Positions 43,924 through 53,178 are shown, counted from the stretch's first letter. The stretch: DNA of 64,000 bases from an uncultured Lachnospiraceae bacterium (GCA_910588955.1 CAJURQ010000006.1:79235-143234), one strand, 5' to 3'. Translations and numbers: made by a program. The notes: generated by a model from the sequence alone, not told the origin.

Positions 43924-44847
43924 ATGCGAGAAACATTTCATATTATCAGCGACGGTTCGTGCGACCTGCCCTCCTCGCTGGTGAAGGAAAAAAACATAAC
44001 TGTCGTGCCCTTTTACGTATCCTTTGACGAGGAGCACTACTTAAAAGAAAAAGTGGACATTTCCGTCCGTGATTTCTATCAGATGATGGTGGATAAAAAG
44101 GGGGTATACCCTAAATCCTCCATGCCGTCCATTGAGGATTACGAGGTGGCTTTCCGTCCCTTCGCGGAATCTGACACCCCTGTCATATGCATCTGTATCA
44201 CCACGAAATTCAGCGGTTCCATGCAGTCCGCGCTCAACGCGAAGGAACTGATTCTGGAAAAATATCCGCAGGCTCAGATTACCGTCATCGACGCCACCAT
44301 CAATACCGTTCTTCAGGGGCAGTATGTTCTGGAAGTGGCAGACCTGCGGGATCACGGCGTCAGCTACGAGGATACCGTCGCGCGGCTGGAAGCCATCAAG
44401 AGCACCGGCAGGATTTTCTTCACCGTGGGAAATATGGAATATTTAAAACATGGCGGCAGAATCGGAAAAGTGGCGGCTCTTGCCGGAGGCGCGCTGGATA
44501 TCCGCCCCATCATTACATTGAAGCAGGGAGAAATTTTTCCCTCCGGACTCGACCGCGGACGGAAACGCACGCTGAAAAAAGTAATGTCCCTTCTGCTGGA
44601 TTACTTGCAGGAAAGTCCTCTCGGAATCGAATGTTACAGCATTGCCGTCGGATACGGCTATGACCGGGAAGAGGGAATCGCTTTCCGCGATCAGGCGCTT
44701 TCCGTCCTACGCGAAAAGGGGTACTCCATAGACGAAATCCCCCTTTACCAGATCGGGGCAACCATCGCCGTGCACACCGGACCATACCCGCTCGGATTCG
44801 GCATTATCGAGAGAGGACAGGCAACTGCAAAAGGAGCAATGTTTTGA
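43924..44847 (+). CDS. DegV family fatty-acid-binding protein
   Basis: 307 residues, full-length DegV/FakB. N-terminal ISDGSCDLPSSLV, the lipid-head contacts in CITTKFSGSMQSALNAKE, IDATINTVLQGQYV, and the C-terminal motif HTGPYPLGFGII. FakB-type proteins present fatty acids to the kinase FakA; no fakA is nearby. Its stop overlaps the TTG start of the next GNAT gene. Confidence 0.93.
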   Translation: MRETFHIISDGSCDLPSSLVKEKNITVVPFYVSFDEEHYLKEKVDISVRDFYQMMVDKKGVYPKSSMPSIEDYEVAFRPFAESDTPVICICITTKFSGSMQSALNAKELILEKYPQAQITVIDATINTVLQGQYVLEVADLRDHGVSYEDTVARLEAIKSTGRIFFTVGNMEYLKHGGRIGKVAALAGGALDIRPIITLKQGEIFPSGLDRGRKRTLKKVMSLLLDYLQESPLGIECYSIAVGYGYDREEGIAFRDQALSVLREKGYSIDEIPLYQIGATIAVHTGPYPLGFGIIERGQATAKGAMF

Positions 44848-45335
44848 ATACTTTCATCCGTGAAATGACCATAGAAGACATCGAACAGGTACGTCAAGTT
44901 TACATTTTGGGCTGGCAGAATGCCTTTCGTGGAATTGTCCCACAGACTTACCTTGACACCATGAATTTAGACGACTGGGCGCCGCCGTTAAACGGCGCTT
45001 ATGTGTTGACGGACGGGAAGAACATCCTCGGAACATCATCCATCGCCCCCGCAAGGGACAGCGCCTTTGACGGTTGGGGCGAAATTATTTCCATCTTTAT
45101 ACTTCCGCATCTGATCGGTAGGGGTTATGGTCATCAACTGTTTACTTTCGTTAGGGACAAACTTATCGAACAACACTATACCAACCTATATCTGACCGTT
45201 TTCGAGGATAACCACCGCGCCAGAAAATTCTATGAGAAACATGACTTTTCATGGAACGGCGAGCGCCTTACGATCAACGTGGGCGGAAAAGACTTAATAG
45301 AATTGCGCTATCAACATTCTATTGCGGCTCCGTGA
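44844..45335 (+). CDS. GNAT family N-acetyltransferase, TTG start
   Basis: 163 residues. The start is TTG 44844, overlapping the degV stop by 4 bases, with AAGGAG about seven bases upstream. Motif ISIFILPHLIGRGYGHQLFT (GRGYGH), then LTVFEDNHRARKFYEKHDF. Co-expressed with degV. Ends 17 bases inside the convergent MATE remnant. Confidence 0.85.
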   Translation: MNTFIREMTIEDIEQVRQVYILGWQNAFRGIVPQTYLDTMNLDDWAPPLNGAYVLTDGKNILGTSSIAPARDSAFDGWGEIISIFILPHLIGRGYGHQLFTFVRDKLIEQHYTNLYLTVFEDNHRARKFYEKHDFSWNGERLTINVGGKDLIELRYQHSIAAP

Positions 45336-46282
45336 CATGCCTTGCCCACCGTCCGCTCAGATAATACGACCACGTAATCAGAAAGCCAACCCCAAAACCG
45401 AAAATGCCGTTCCACCAAATAATCGTATGTCCCAAAAAGGGGCTATAGCGGAACAGATATGTCACAGCCACCCGTGTGCTCAACGCACAGGTGGCTGTAA
45501 TCATCGGAAGCACCGCGTGGTTTGTCCCTTGAAACACCCCAAACAGCGGAATATAGGAGGACAGCACCAGATTAATCAGCGCAAGTGCCCGCAGATGCGC
45601 GTGACAGTAGACGGCAGACTGACCGCCGATTCCGAACATCCGTATAATCATATCCGCGGTCAGCCAGAGCAGTACGGAAATGACAAGCGTCATTGTAAGA
45701 GAGATTGCCACAGCCTGTCTGGCACCCTTTTTGACGCGTTCCGGCTTTCCCGCACCGATATTCTGCCCGGTGTAAGTCGCCAGCGTCGTCTGGAACGCAT
45801 TGCAGGGCAGATTGATATACTGCTCTATCCGATTGCCCACCGTAAAAGACGCAATCATCGACTGACCAAATTCATTGACTGCGCGCTGAATCAGCGTCAA
45901 ACCCAAGGATACCACAATAAGCTGCGACGCGATCGGCAGCCCCGTTGCCATCGTTTTCTTTGCCAGAGAAAAATCCCACGTAAAATCCTTTCTTCTAAAA
46001 GAAAAGACAGCGTACTTGTGCGTCATGTAAAACCATGCGGCGGCAAGCGAACCAGCCTGCGTAATGTCCGTTGCCAGCGCTGCCCCGAGAACACCCCACT
46101 TAAAACCCGCCACAAAAAGCAGGTCCAGTACAATATTCGCGGCGGACGCAATCAGCAGAAAATACAACGTTGCCGCGCTGTCCCCCACAGCCCGCAAAAT
46201 CGCGGCAATAATATTATAACCGAACTGAAATATCAGCCCCAACGCATACACCCGGACCTTCTGTCATTGATTTTCCTTCCAT
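45319..46282 (-). pseudogene. MATE transporter with deleted N-terminal third
   Basis: ATG 46282 (GAAAGGAA site) opens with MEGKSMTEG, a typical MATE start, but this frame soon ends. From about 46260 another frame reads KVRVYALGLIFQFGYNIIAA and runs normally to 45319 (GVLGAALATDITQAG, NRIEQYINLPCNAFQTTLAT, GQNIGAGKPERVKKG). About 130 residues (helices 1-4) are missing and the frame is shifted at the join. Confidence 0.75.
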
Positions 46283-46331
46283 AAAAATTCCTTTCAAGTG
46301 TAGGGTTAATATCGAATATCAATGCATCTGC

Positions 46332-46589
46332 CTATCTCCCTGCAAGAAGTTTAATCCACTTCGTCTGGCTATGCGCATAAAAACACCTTGCCCACAGCCA
46401 GACAAATCCCGTCTTCCATCCAGCTCCAATCTCTACCTCGTCGCTGTATTCCGTTGAACCATCCGGCATGACTTTCAGCCTGATTCTATGATTCCAGACT
46501 GGCACATGCGTATTGCTTTCATTCGTATAAATACATCCTTGGGAAAATCTATTACATGAATCGTGTGAACCCCATACGGCATTAGACAA
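46332..46589 (-). CDS. Hypothetical protein fragment
   Basis: 85 residues from a TTG start without a good ribosome site. C-terminal part VEIGAGWKTGFVWLWARCFY followed by KWIKLL is compositionally protein-like and hydrophobic/aromatic. I do not recognise a family; probably the 3' remnant of a longer gene. The flanks 46283-46331 and 46590-46783 show no further gene. Confidence 0.35.
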   Translation of the reverse strand: MSNAVWGSHDSCNRFSQGCIYTNESNTHVPVWNHRIRLKVMPDGSTEYSDEVEIGAGWKTGFVWLWARCFYAHSQTKWIKLLAGR

Positions 46590-46783
46590 AACCGTTTAAA
46601 ACGAAACGCTAATTTCTGCCCCTTTTTCCAGCATACATTACTATCTCCGTCTATCGGGGTAAATGAGGCATATGGCTTCGCAATATATTGAAGCGTCTTT
46701 AGACTTTTTAGCAGCGAAAAAAATACAATCTATGTCTGCAGGCAATATGCTTCTTCTGTAAACTTTTTTCGTTTTCATTCAAT

Positions 46784-47185
46784 TCACCCCAACGCCTTCC
46801 TGATCTTCTCTATCAATGCGACGTCTGCCGGAAGCCACTCCACATCATACAGGCTGTCTGCCGAGAGCCACCTTGCCGCCTCCGCCTCTTTGAGCGACAG
46901 CTCCCCCGACTGCACCTGCGCCCAAAAACAATCCATAGACAAATGAAAATCGGGGTAATCATACTCTACCGTAGTAAGCAGCTCCCCAACCTTGATCTCC
47001 GTGTCAAGTTCTTCCCTGATCTCTCTGCGCAAAGCCTCCTGCGGCGTTTCTCCATCCTCAATCTTTCCGCCGGGGAACTCCCACTTCCCTTTAAATTCAC
47101 CGTAGCCTTTGGCTGTAGCAAAAATCCGGGTGGGATGATTCATGTTATCACAAATAATCGCCGCAACTACGCGAATAGATTTCAT
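46784..47185 (-). CDS. Nudix hydrolase, MutT-like (8-oxo-dGTP diphosphatase type)
   Basis: 133 residues. The Nudix box begins GGKIEDGE and contains REIREELDTE (the RExxEE core); downstream YDYPDFHLSMDCFWAQV and the RWLSADSL loop match the CTP/8-oxo-dGTP clade. GGAGG before ATG. Removes oxidised nucleotides; cytoplasmic. Confidence 0.92.
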   Translation of the reverse strand: MKSIRVVAAIICDNMNHPTRIFATAKGYGEFKGKWEFPGGKIEDGETPQEALRREIREELDTEIKVGELLTTVEYDYPDFHLSMDCFWAQVQSGELSLKEAEAARWLSADSLYDVEWLPADVALIEKIRKALG

Positions 47186-47299
47186 TAATCAGCTTCCTCC
47201 ACTGTCATCTCAATAATATCAAAAAAGGTTATGTTATAATCTGTAAATCTGATTATACCCTCTCCGTTTTCATTTTACTACCATAAACTTTTCACAAAT

Positions 47300-47328
47300 T
47301 TGCTAAGCAAAATATTTTGGGATATAAT
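47300..47328 (+). promoter_or_regulatory. Putative sigma-A promoter of bcp
   Basis: TTGCTA (47300-47305), 17-base spacer, TATAAT (47323-47328), 80 bases before ATG 47408. A small palindrome TTTGC-TAA-GCAAA (47299-47311) covers the -35 and could be an operator. Confidence 0.55.
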
Positions 47329-47407
47329 AAGAGCGAACACTCTCAACAGGCATATTTTAAAACTTTTTAGACGGCACTCAAACAGTAGCAAGAATGGAGG
47401 AACAATC

Positions 47408-47860
47408 ATGTTAGAGATCGGAACAAAGGCGCCGGCATTTTCCCTGCCGGATCAGGACGGAGCCATCCACACTTTGGAGGAATATCAGGGCAAGAAAGTC
47501 ATCCTGTATTTTTACCCAAAAGACAACACGCCCGGATGCACAAAGCAGGCATGTGGATTTGCAGAACGCTATCCGCAGTTTGCGGAAAAAGGCGCCGTGG
47601 TAATTGGCATCAGCAAAGACAGCGTTGCATCACATAAGAAATTCGAGCAGACTTATTCCCTGCCTTTCACAATCCTGTCAGATACGGAACTGACGACCAT
47701 CAAAGCATACGATGTGTGGCATGAGAAAAAGAACTATGGCAAGGTATCTATGGGCGTAGTACGCACCACTTATCTGATCGATGAGGAGGGCGTTATTGTT
47801 CGGGCAAATGATAAGGTGAAAGCGGCAGAAGATCCAGAAAAAATGTTAGGGGAAATCTGA
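47408..47860 (+). CDS. bcp: Thioredoxin-dependent peroxiredoxin Bcp
   Basis: 150 residues from ATG 47408 (GGAGG site; a 36-residue upstream extension is spurious). Peroxidatic and resolving Cys lie in YPKDNTPGCTKQACGFAERY, five residues apart, as in alpha-type PrxQ/Bcp. Further conserved: VVIGISKDSVASHKKFE and SMGVVRTTYLIDEEG. Reduces peroxides in the cytoplasm using thioredoxin. Confidence 0.95.
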   Translation: MLEIGTKAPAFSLPDQDGAIHTLEEYQGKKVILYFYPKDNTPGCTKQACGFAERYPQFAEKGAVVIGISKDSVASHKKFEQTYSLPFTILSDTELTTIKAYDVWHEKKNYGKVSMGVVRTTYLIDEEGVIVRANDKVKAAEDPEKMLGEI

Positions 47861-47882
47861 AGCCCTGTGTGCGAGGTCAGTT

Positions 47883-48356
47883 ATGGACGTAACGATACGT
47901 GAAATACAAAAGCAGGAATATCCATTACTGGATAATTTTCTATATGAGGCAGTCTTTATTCCCGAGGGTGTCGAGCCTCCCCCAAAAGCCATTATTGCAT
48001 CTCCCGAATTGCAGGTTTATGTTGAGCATTTCGGGGAATTGAAAGATGATTGGGGATTAGTGGCGGAAGTTGACGGCAAAATTGTCGGCGCGGTTTGGGT
48101 TCGCATTATGAACGATTACGGTCATATAGATGATGAAACGCCCTCTCTTGCAATCTCTCTTTACAAAGAATATCGGGGATTTGGCATTGGAACGGCTATG
48201 ATGAAGGAAATTCTTGTCTTGCTTAAATCACATGGGTACAGCCGGGTTTCTCTTTCCGTTCAAAAAGCCAATTATGCGGCAAAGATGTATGTAAAGGTGG
48301 GGTTTGAAATTGTACGTGAGAAGGAAGAAGAATATATTATGATTTGTAATCTCTAA
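47883..48356 (+). CDS. GNAT family N-acetyltransferase
   Basis: 157 residues. GNAT motif SLYKEYRGFGIGTAMMKEIL (RGFGIG) and VSLSVQKANYAAKMYVKVGF. GAGG site before ATG, 22 bases after bcp, so probably the same transcript. Substrate unknown. Confidence 0.9.
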   Translation: MDVTIREIQKQEYPLLDNFLYEAVFIPEGVEPPPKAIIASPELQVYVEHFGELKDDWGLVAEVDGKIVGAVWVRIMNDYGHIDDETPSLAISLYKEYRGFGIGTAMMKEILVLLKSHGYSRVSLSVQKANYAAKMYVKVGFEIVREKEEEYIMICNL

Positions 48357-48359
48357 AAG

Positions 48360-48836
48360 TTAATACCCCATTGCCGTTTTGACTTCCACAGCTTTTTGTT
48401 GTGATGTAAGCATTTCTAATAAATAAAACGCGACATCCGGAGCTGTTTTAGGACATGATGATGTTATGATATTATCATCAATTACTATCCATTCATCTCC
48501 AAGTACAACTCCAAAATTTTTCAATTCCTCCCTCTTATATCCACCCCGCAAATGATATGTTGTCGCTTTTCTGTCTTTTAATATACCGCTTTTAGCTAAT
48601 GAAAAAGCAGCAACGCAGACTGACGCAATAGGCTTATGCTGTGAATGGAAAGAACGAATTAGGTTTAGCGTTTTTTCATGATACGCTTCCTTATAAAATC
48701 CATATTCTTCAAATCCTCCCGGTATAGCCAACGCATCATATTGGTCTACATCAACATCATCTATTAGAATATCTGCTGTTATGGACACTCCAAACGTACT
48801 TACGATAGTACGATTGAATCCACATATATCAATCAC
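48360..48836 (-). pseudogene. DJ-1/PfpI family protein, N-terminally truncated
   Basis: 158 residues covering the C-terminal three quarters of a DJ-1/ThiJ protein: ALAIPGGFEEYGFY, nucleophile region KPIASVCVAAFSLAKSGIL (Cys retained), TYHLRGGYKREELKNFGVVL, DNIITSSCPKTAPDVA. The first 40 residues, including the first beta strand and the conserved Glu, are absent, and no start with a ribosome site is seen. Lower GC than the preceding genes; left edge of the accessory island. Confidence 0.7.
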
Positions 48837-48928
48837 TATAATATCATCTTCAAAACGACATCGAGATAAACTTAGTATAATAAAGATTTCTTTATAAACC
48901 CTATTCTTTTATTCTATTTAAAATCAAA

Positions 48929-49333
48929 TCATACCGATATTACATATTCTTCCCTGTAAAAAGGAATCTTTAAATCATGTGTAAGAAATCTTAATCCGTC
49001 TGCCTTAGCCTGAGCAAGCATAATTCGATCGAACGGATCATTATGCACTTGATCCTTACTGTAGTATACCAGAGTCTCCAGTGCCTTAACATGACGATCC
49101 GCAATTGGCAGCATCCGATATCCCATCTTCCTACATAAATCTGACAACTCAGAACCACTAATATGAATTTTATCCGGCTTTGCCATATATTTAATTGTTG
49201 TCTCCCAAACAGACGCAGAACTATAATAAATTTCATTCTCAGCATCCATAATCAGACTTCTCGCCTGACTTGACAATCTAGGATTATCGTCCAAAGCCCA
49301 CAAAATAATATGCGTATCTAACAGTAGCTTCAT
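48929..49333 (-). CDS. vapC: PIN-domain toxin (VapC type)
   Basis: 134 residues. The acidic PIN residues are D6 (LLLDTHIILWAL), E44 (SASVWETTIKY), D99/D102 (NDPFDRIMLAQA) and D120 (LTHDLKI). Expected Mg2+-dependent RNase, inhibited by the antitoxin whose stop overlaps its start (ATGA). Complete. Confidence 0.9.
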   Translation of the reverse strand: MKLLLDTHIILWALDDNPRLSSQARSLIMDAENEIYYSSASVWETTIKYMAKPDKIHISGSELSDLCRKMGYRMLPIADRHVKALETLVYYSKDQVHNDPFDRIMLAQAKADGLRFLTHDLKIPFYREEYVISV

Positions 49334-49563
49334 TCCATCCCTCCAAACATTAGGGCAATTTCAGAATTCATCTCATCAAAATCGTAATCATCATCATACA
49401 AGTGCTGCCCTTTTGCAATCCCAATTCTTTTCGAAATTGCCACTGAGTTCTTTTCCTCAGAATCCGATTGCATAAAGCGTTCTATCATATCCAATATAAA
49501 CTGCATATTTTCCTCTGACAATCCACTTACCTTCTGAACTACTTGATCTTTTAAATTCAGCAT
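49330..49563 (-). CDS. Antitoxin of the PIN-domain pair
   Basis: 77 residues. A helical N-terminal part (KVSGLSEENMQFILDMIERF) and an acidic C-terminus (YDDDYDFDEMNSEIALMFGG) that would wrap the toxin. No ordinary HTH or AbrB motif is obvious. Called from gene order, size and the 4-base overlap with vapC. Confidence 0.75.
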   Translation of the reverse strand: MLNLKDQVVQKVSGLSEENMQFILDMIERFMQSDSEEKNSVAISKRIGIAKGQHLYDDDYDFDEMNSEIALMFGGME

Positions 49564-49679
49564 AAACTTTTCCGCCTCTCTTTTTAGTTCTTTCTCTCTA
49601 CGCTTTTCCCATTTTTAGACTATAACTATTCCTCAAAATGCCCGTGATCCTTAGTCTGCACCATTCCATTAACTACAAT

Positions 49680-49904
49680 TTACGCCATCCGCAATCCCGC
49701 CAAGTCCCTCACCACCTCTATCGGCAAACCAGCATCCTCCGCAATTTCCTCGACTGTCTGTTTCCCTCTCACAATCAAACGGCGGGCAAACGCCCTTTTC
49801 TCCTCCATAACCCTTCTTTCCACTAAATCATCAAATACCCGGCACATAATACCTTGGTCTCCCAACTTCTCCTTGAAAATCCTATCAAAATTTGATAATT
49901 TCAC
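49680..49904 (-). pseudogene. Detached C-terminal tail of an Rpn-family nuclease, type A
   Basis: 74 residues matching the last part of the neighbouring Rpn gene: GIMCRVFDDLVERRVMEEKR, AFARRLIVRGKQTVEEIAED, LPIEVVRDLAGL. It keeps TTG (Leu) where the longer copy has a TAG stop. Catalytic core absent. Its start overlaps the stop of the type-B tail gene by 4 bases. Confidence 0.65.
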
Positions 49905-50119
49905 ACAAGCCGTTTCCCATACTGTTCTATATATGCCTTTGCCCGCGTTAAAGGTAGTCCAATAATCTTTTCCTGCAGCTTTTTCAAAATTTCTGCATCA
50001 TCAAGACCAACTTCCTGTCCCAATTCAATAATGGTCTGTATCTTAATCTTATCAGACTCTGTCTCAATAACTGTTCCACCCATATTATTTCCCAGTCTTT
50101 CTTCCCGCTCTCCATTCAA
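49901..50119 (-). CDS. Small Rpn-tail-like protein, type B (copy 1)
   Basis: 72 residues: NNMGGTVIETESDKIKI, IIELGQEVGLDDAEILKKLQ, LPLTRAKAYIEQYGK. A paralogue lies 46 bases upstream. The sequence resembles alternative C-terminal tails of Rpn nucleases; whether it is a free protein or a displaced tail is unknown. Helical, no catalytic motif. Confidence 0.5.
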   Translation of the reverse strand: MNGEREERLGNNMGGTVIETESDKIKIQTIIELGQEVGLDDAEILKKLQEKIIGLPLTRAKAYIEQYGKRLV

Positions 50120-50164
50120 GGTATGTGTAAAGATAGTGTTGACAATTCCATAAGCTTATATAGG

Positions 50165-50371
50165 CTATTTCCCATACTGCGCCAAATAAAGTTTTGCTTT
50201 TTCCAAGGACAAACCAATCTTTTCCTGCATTTGTTTCAAAATCACCTCATCATCAAGTCCATACTCCTGCCCCAGTTCAACAACCATCTTTGCAGCTCCC
50301 ATACGCATCAATCTTTCAGATTCCGTCTCAATAACAGTTCCACCCATTATATTCACCAGTTTTTCTTTCAT
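50165..50371 (-). CDS. Small Rpn-tail-like protein, type B (copy 2)
   Basis: 68 residues: NIMGGTVIETESERLMR, MVVELGQEYGLDDEVILKQM, IGLSLEKAKLYLAQYGK. About 60 percent identical by eye to the neighbouring copy. Its ATG overlaps the original stop of the upstream Rpn gene, so it would be translated by coupling if that gene were intact. Confidence 0.55.
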   Translation of the reverse strand: MKEKLVNIMGGTVIETESERLMRMGAAKMVVELGQEYGLDDEVILKQMQEKIGLSLEKAKLYLAQYGK

Positions 50372-51233
50372 ACCAACTGTAAACCCGCTAAATCCCTCAC
50401 CACTTCAATCGGCAGGTCAGCATCCTCCGCGATTTCTTCGACTGTTTGTTTCCCCCTTGCAATCTAGCGACGGGCAAACGCCTTCTTTTCTTCTATTCGT
50501 GCTTCCTCTGCTCTCTTCTCTGCTCTTTTTTCCGCTAAATCATCAAACACCTGACACATAATATTCTGACCTCCTTCCGTCTCCTTGAAATACCTTACCT
50601 GCTTTGCCAATGCAGGATAAAACATATCTACCGAACTCAAACATCTAAAGTCATGCATCAGCTTTCCAATCGGATCACTGTCATCTTTATAGCTGCCATT
50701 AACATATATGATATGGGAGCCATCACCAAAATATGCGCCCGTTTCCTTAATCACCCTATCAATATGGTACAGCGAGCACCCGGCTCCCATAACATCGCTT
50801 GCCGTTATGAAAATCACATAAGAATCATGGATTTCGTTAAATTCCTGTTCAGCCTTCAACATTTTTGTATCTATCATGCTGCTATGGAATCTCGCTCTGT
50901 GGACATCTGCTCCAGCCGAGGCACGTTGCACTTCAATGTCATAGACCTTATCTTTCCCGTCTTTTGCGTAAATATCTATCGTAATAGATCGCCCATCCGC
51001 ATTGAATTCTTATACTCTCTCTGCGCTACCACTTCCAACACTTTTAAATCATTGCGCTGGAGGATAACATTCAGCAATAATTCCGTAGCTTCGATATTTC
51101 TGTCGAATACCAACGTCATTAAATTATCGTGTAAAAGGTTTAATTTCCCTATGGCTTCTAATATTTCTTGCCTCTCTAATTGTTTCTGATTATCCGCTCC
51201 CATCAAATCACCTGCCTTTTCACCAAGTATCAT
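50368..51233 (-). pseudogene. Rpn-family PD-(D/E)XK nuclease/transposase-like gene, frameshifted and with amber stop
   Basis: From ATG 51233 (GGAGG site): LERQEILEAIGKLNLLHDNL to YKNS, then one base is missing near 51003. The next frame gives NADGRSITIDIYAKDGKDKV, YDIEVQRA, with the nuclease D and E-x-Q core. It continues (SYVIFITASDVMGAGCSLYH, DPIGKLMHDFRCLSSVDMFY) to TAG at 50466-50464, where the related fragment has TTG. In the same frame homology resumes to the natural stop at 50368. Two lesions. Confidence 0.75.
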
Positions 51234-51404
51234 ATCATGGATTCCTCCTTTTTTCAATTGCGCCTCCCCTCTGCATTCCATTTACAGAAAAGCTAAAATA
51301 TTCTGCCTTTTTCTTCTACGCCATATAATTCTGGATTCCGAAAATCCACCGAATCCATGAAAACAGTATTCTCATGCCTTTACACCCCTTCCCCGCCTAA
51401 ATTT

Positions 51405-51932
51405 TTACTTATCCCGCCTCCCATTCATTTCCAGCACATGACGGTACTGCTCTAATTCCAGCTCCGCTTTCCAGTTCCTCCGCTCTGCCGGGTTCTCTTT
51501 TTCAAACAGATAAGCTGTCCCGTCAGCGATATCAACAACCGTCAGCACAAGTGCAAGATAGTCATTTTTTAATTCCCGATACCCCTCATCTGACAGAGAA
51601 AAATCGCCGGACTGAATTTGCCCGGCGATCTCCCTCATAACCATCTGCATTTCCTGTAAAGCATCCACAATCCGCTGTATGTTTTCCCTCTTCCCAACTA
51701 CAGTAATATGGGAGTACACACAGCTTCTCGCAATAAAATCCTTCTTGTAAATGCCGCTATTCAAAGGATATTTCTCTTTGCCGCCGCCTGTTCCTGTCGC
51801 GCCATGCGTTGATAGCGGCATAGCGTATGACGACTTTGCAGAAACCGTTGAAAGAATACATGATGTGTTCCTTGTATGCTTCTGTGCAATCCATAGAAAT
51901 TTCCCTCTTTCTCCCCACATGGGGTGATGCAT
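51405..51932 (-). other. Uncharacterised ORF, likely composite remnant
   Basis: 175-codon frame. The first 60 codons are out-of-frame sequence over the sigma-factor remnant and are not convincing protein. The last 110 (VVGKRENIQRIVDALQEMQM, LSDEGYRELKNDYLALVLTV, ERRNWKAELELEQYRHVLEM) look like real helical protein, family unknown. Gene boundaries unresolved. Confidence 0.3.
51757..51894 (-). pseudogene. N-terminal fragment of a mobile-element sigma-70-like factor
   Basis: ATG 51894 with AGAGGGAAAT site. MDCTEAYKEHIMYSFNGFCK then VVIRYAAINAWRDRNRRRQR and EISFE, then TAG. This is the start of the small sigma-70-like regulators found on Tn916-type conjugative elements (assigned from memory); the region-4 DNA-binding part is missing. 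Confidence 0.5.
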
Positions 51933-52037
51933 GGTTTACAGTTGCATTTATATAATTCAGAGAGGCGGCAGCACTTTAGACTGTCGCCCCTCTAATTACT
52001 CAACAATGCGATTATCTACAACAACGCAAAGTGATAA

Positions 52038-52280
52038 TTATTCTTCAATTGCTTGTTCAACTTTGTCAAGAATATACTGTGCAAAGCTATCATCAGAAAA
52101 CTCTTCTTCCAATTCTTCTCGTTCCTCCTCAAAATTTTGTCGCACTTCTTCTTGTTCTGCTGGTGTCATGTCGTCCCAATTCTTGTTATTAACATAAGCA
52201 CAACCGTTCATTGTCATAACAATCATGCTAAACAAAAGAATAGTAAGAAACAATTTTGAGATTTTTCCTGTTCGCTCCAT
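52038..52280 (-). CDS. Small acidic lipoprotein
   Basis: 80 residues. Basic start, hydrophobic helix (9-24) and lipobox-like MNGC (C27), then a strongly acidic helical tail (TPAEQEEVRQNFEEEREELE). Expected on the outer face of the membrane. Ten bases downstream of the XRE regulator gene, so co-transcribed. Function unknown. Confidence 0.65.
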   Translation of the reverse strand: MERTGKISKLFLTILLFSMIVMTMNGCAYVNNKNWDDMTPAEQEEVRQNFEEEREELEEEFSDDSFAQYILDKVEQAIEE

Positions 52281-52290
52281 AATTTTCCTC

Positions 52291-52635
52291 CTAAATTCCT
52301 AATCGTGAAAGTAAGCCTAAAGCAGTAATAAATAACACTGTGACTATTGCTGTTGCTGCTATTATGGCAATTATACCTATTGCTTTTTTGTATTCGTGGC
52401 TCAATTCTTTTTTCTCTGGCACTGGAACGGATACCTTTTCAGTGCCTAACAGAATATAATCTGCACTTACATTATAAATTTCTGTTAATTTCACTATGTT
52501 GTCAATTTCGGGTTTTCCTTGTCCGCTTTCCCATTTTGAAATAGCTTGTCTTGAAAGCCCCAACATTTCAGCAACTTGCTCCTGTGAATAGCCCGATTGT
52601 TTTCGCAATTCTTGAAGCCGTTCTGCTATGCTCAT
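52291..52635 (-). CDS. XRE-family regulator with C-terminal membrane helix
   Basis: 114 residues from ATG 52635 (GGAGG eight bases upstream). HTH at 5-60 (LRKQSGYSQEQVAEMLGLSR, QAISKWESGQGKPEIDNIVK), then one transmembrane helix near the C-terminus (IGIIAIIAATAIVTVLFIT). Membrane-tethered XRE regulators are common in Firmicutes mobile islands. Paired with the small lipoprotein, its probable partner or target. Confidence 0.85.
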   Translation of the reverse strand: MSIAERLQELRKQSGYSQEQVAEMLGLSRQAISKWESGQGKPEIDNIVKLTEIYNVSADYILLGTEKVSVPVPEKKELSHEYKKAIGIIAIIAATAIVTVLFITALGLLSRLGI

Positions 52636-52808
52636 GTTCATCACCTCCGATAAAAAAATACTACAATTTACTGGTTGCATACCACCAACAGTCATTTAAT
52701 TGATGGCAACTTTCCGTTGCATCTTAGAAAAATTGAGTTGCATTGCAATTTATGGAGCCAACATCACTTATTTTAGCATATGGTGGTAGATTTTTCTATC
52801 TTGTGCTT

Positions 52809-53120
52809 TTAACATATAAAGATATGTGAATTATAATGCCTCATCTGTGATGCTGTATGCTGTTCCGGAATGTGATCCGGCACAATGTCAATGGGGACCA
52901 CGTCCTGTTTCGGGCGGGGAACCTCAAGATGACCGTAATTCGCCGCTGGGATCTGATCCGCTGCCGTTTTCCGACAGCGGCTGACCCAGTTGTAAAAGGT
53001 GCTTACTGCAATGCCGTTTTCACGACACCAGTCAGCATCTGTCATGCCGCTCTGGCGGCATTCATTGATAAGCCGGATCTGTTCCGTCATCGGAACACGG
53101 GTTTTGCGAGTACCTGCCAT
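52809..53120 (-). mobile_element. IS66-family accessory protein TnpA remnant
   Basis: 103 residues. MTEQIRLINECRQSGMTDAD, WCRENGIAVSTFYNWVSRCR is the typical HTH of IS66 accessory protein TnpA. No tnpB or tnpC follows, so the element is a remnant. An 11-bp inverted repeat (53133-53176) flanks its 5' side. Confidence 0.75.
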
Positions 53121-53132
53121 AACCTGTCCTCC

Positions 53133-53176
53133 ATAATTGTAGTGAAATAGTCTAAATATCTATCGACTACAATTAT
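53133..53176. repeat. Perfect 11-bp inverted repeat between IS66 and relaxase remnants
   Basis: ATAATTGTAGT (53133-53143) and ACTACAATTAT (53166-53176) with a 22-base AT-rich spacer. It may be a terminator, an operator or a recombination end at the junction of two mobile-element fragments. Confidence 0.7.
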
Positions 53177-53178
53177 AG

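Noticed and set aside
45322..46284. 320-codon plus-strand ORF over the MATE remnant
   Set aside because: Antisense shadow; the minus strand reads as a recognisable MATE transporter.
53133..53176. Inverted repeat as the definite end of an IS66 element
   Set aside because: No matching second end or target duplication is present, so it is listed only as a repeat.
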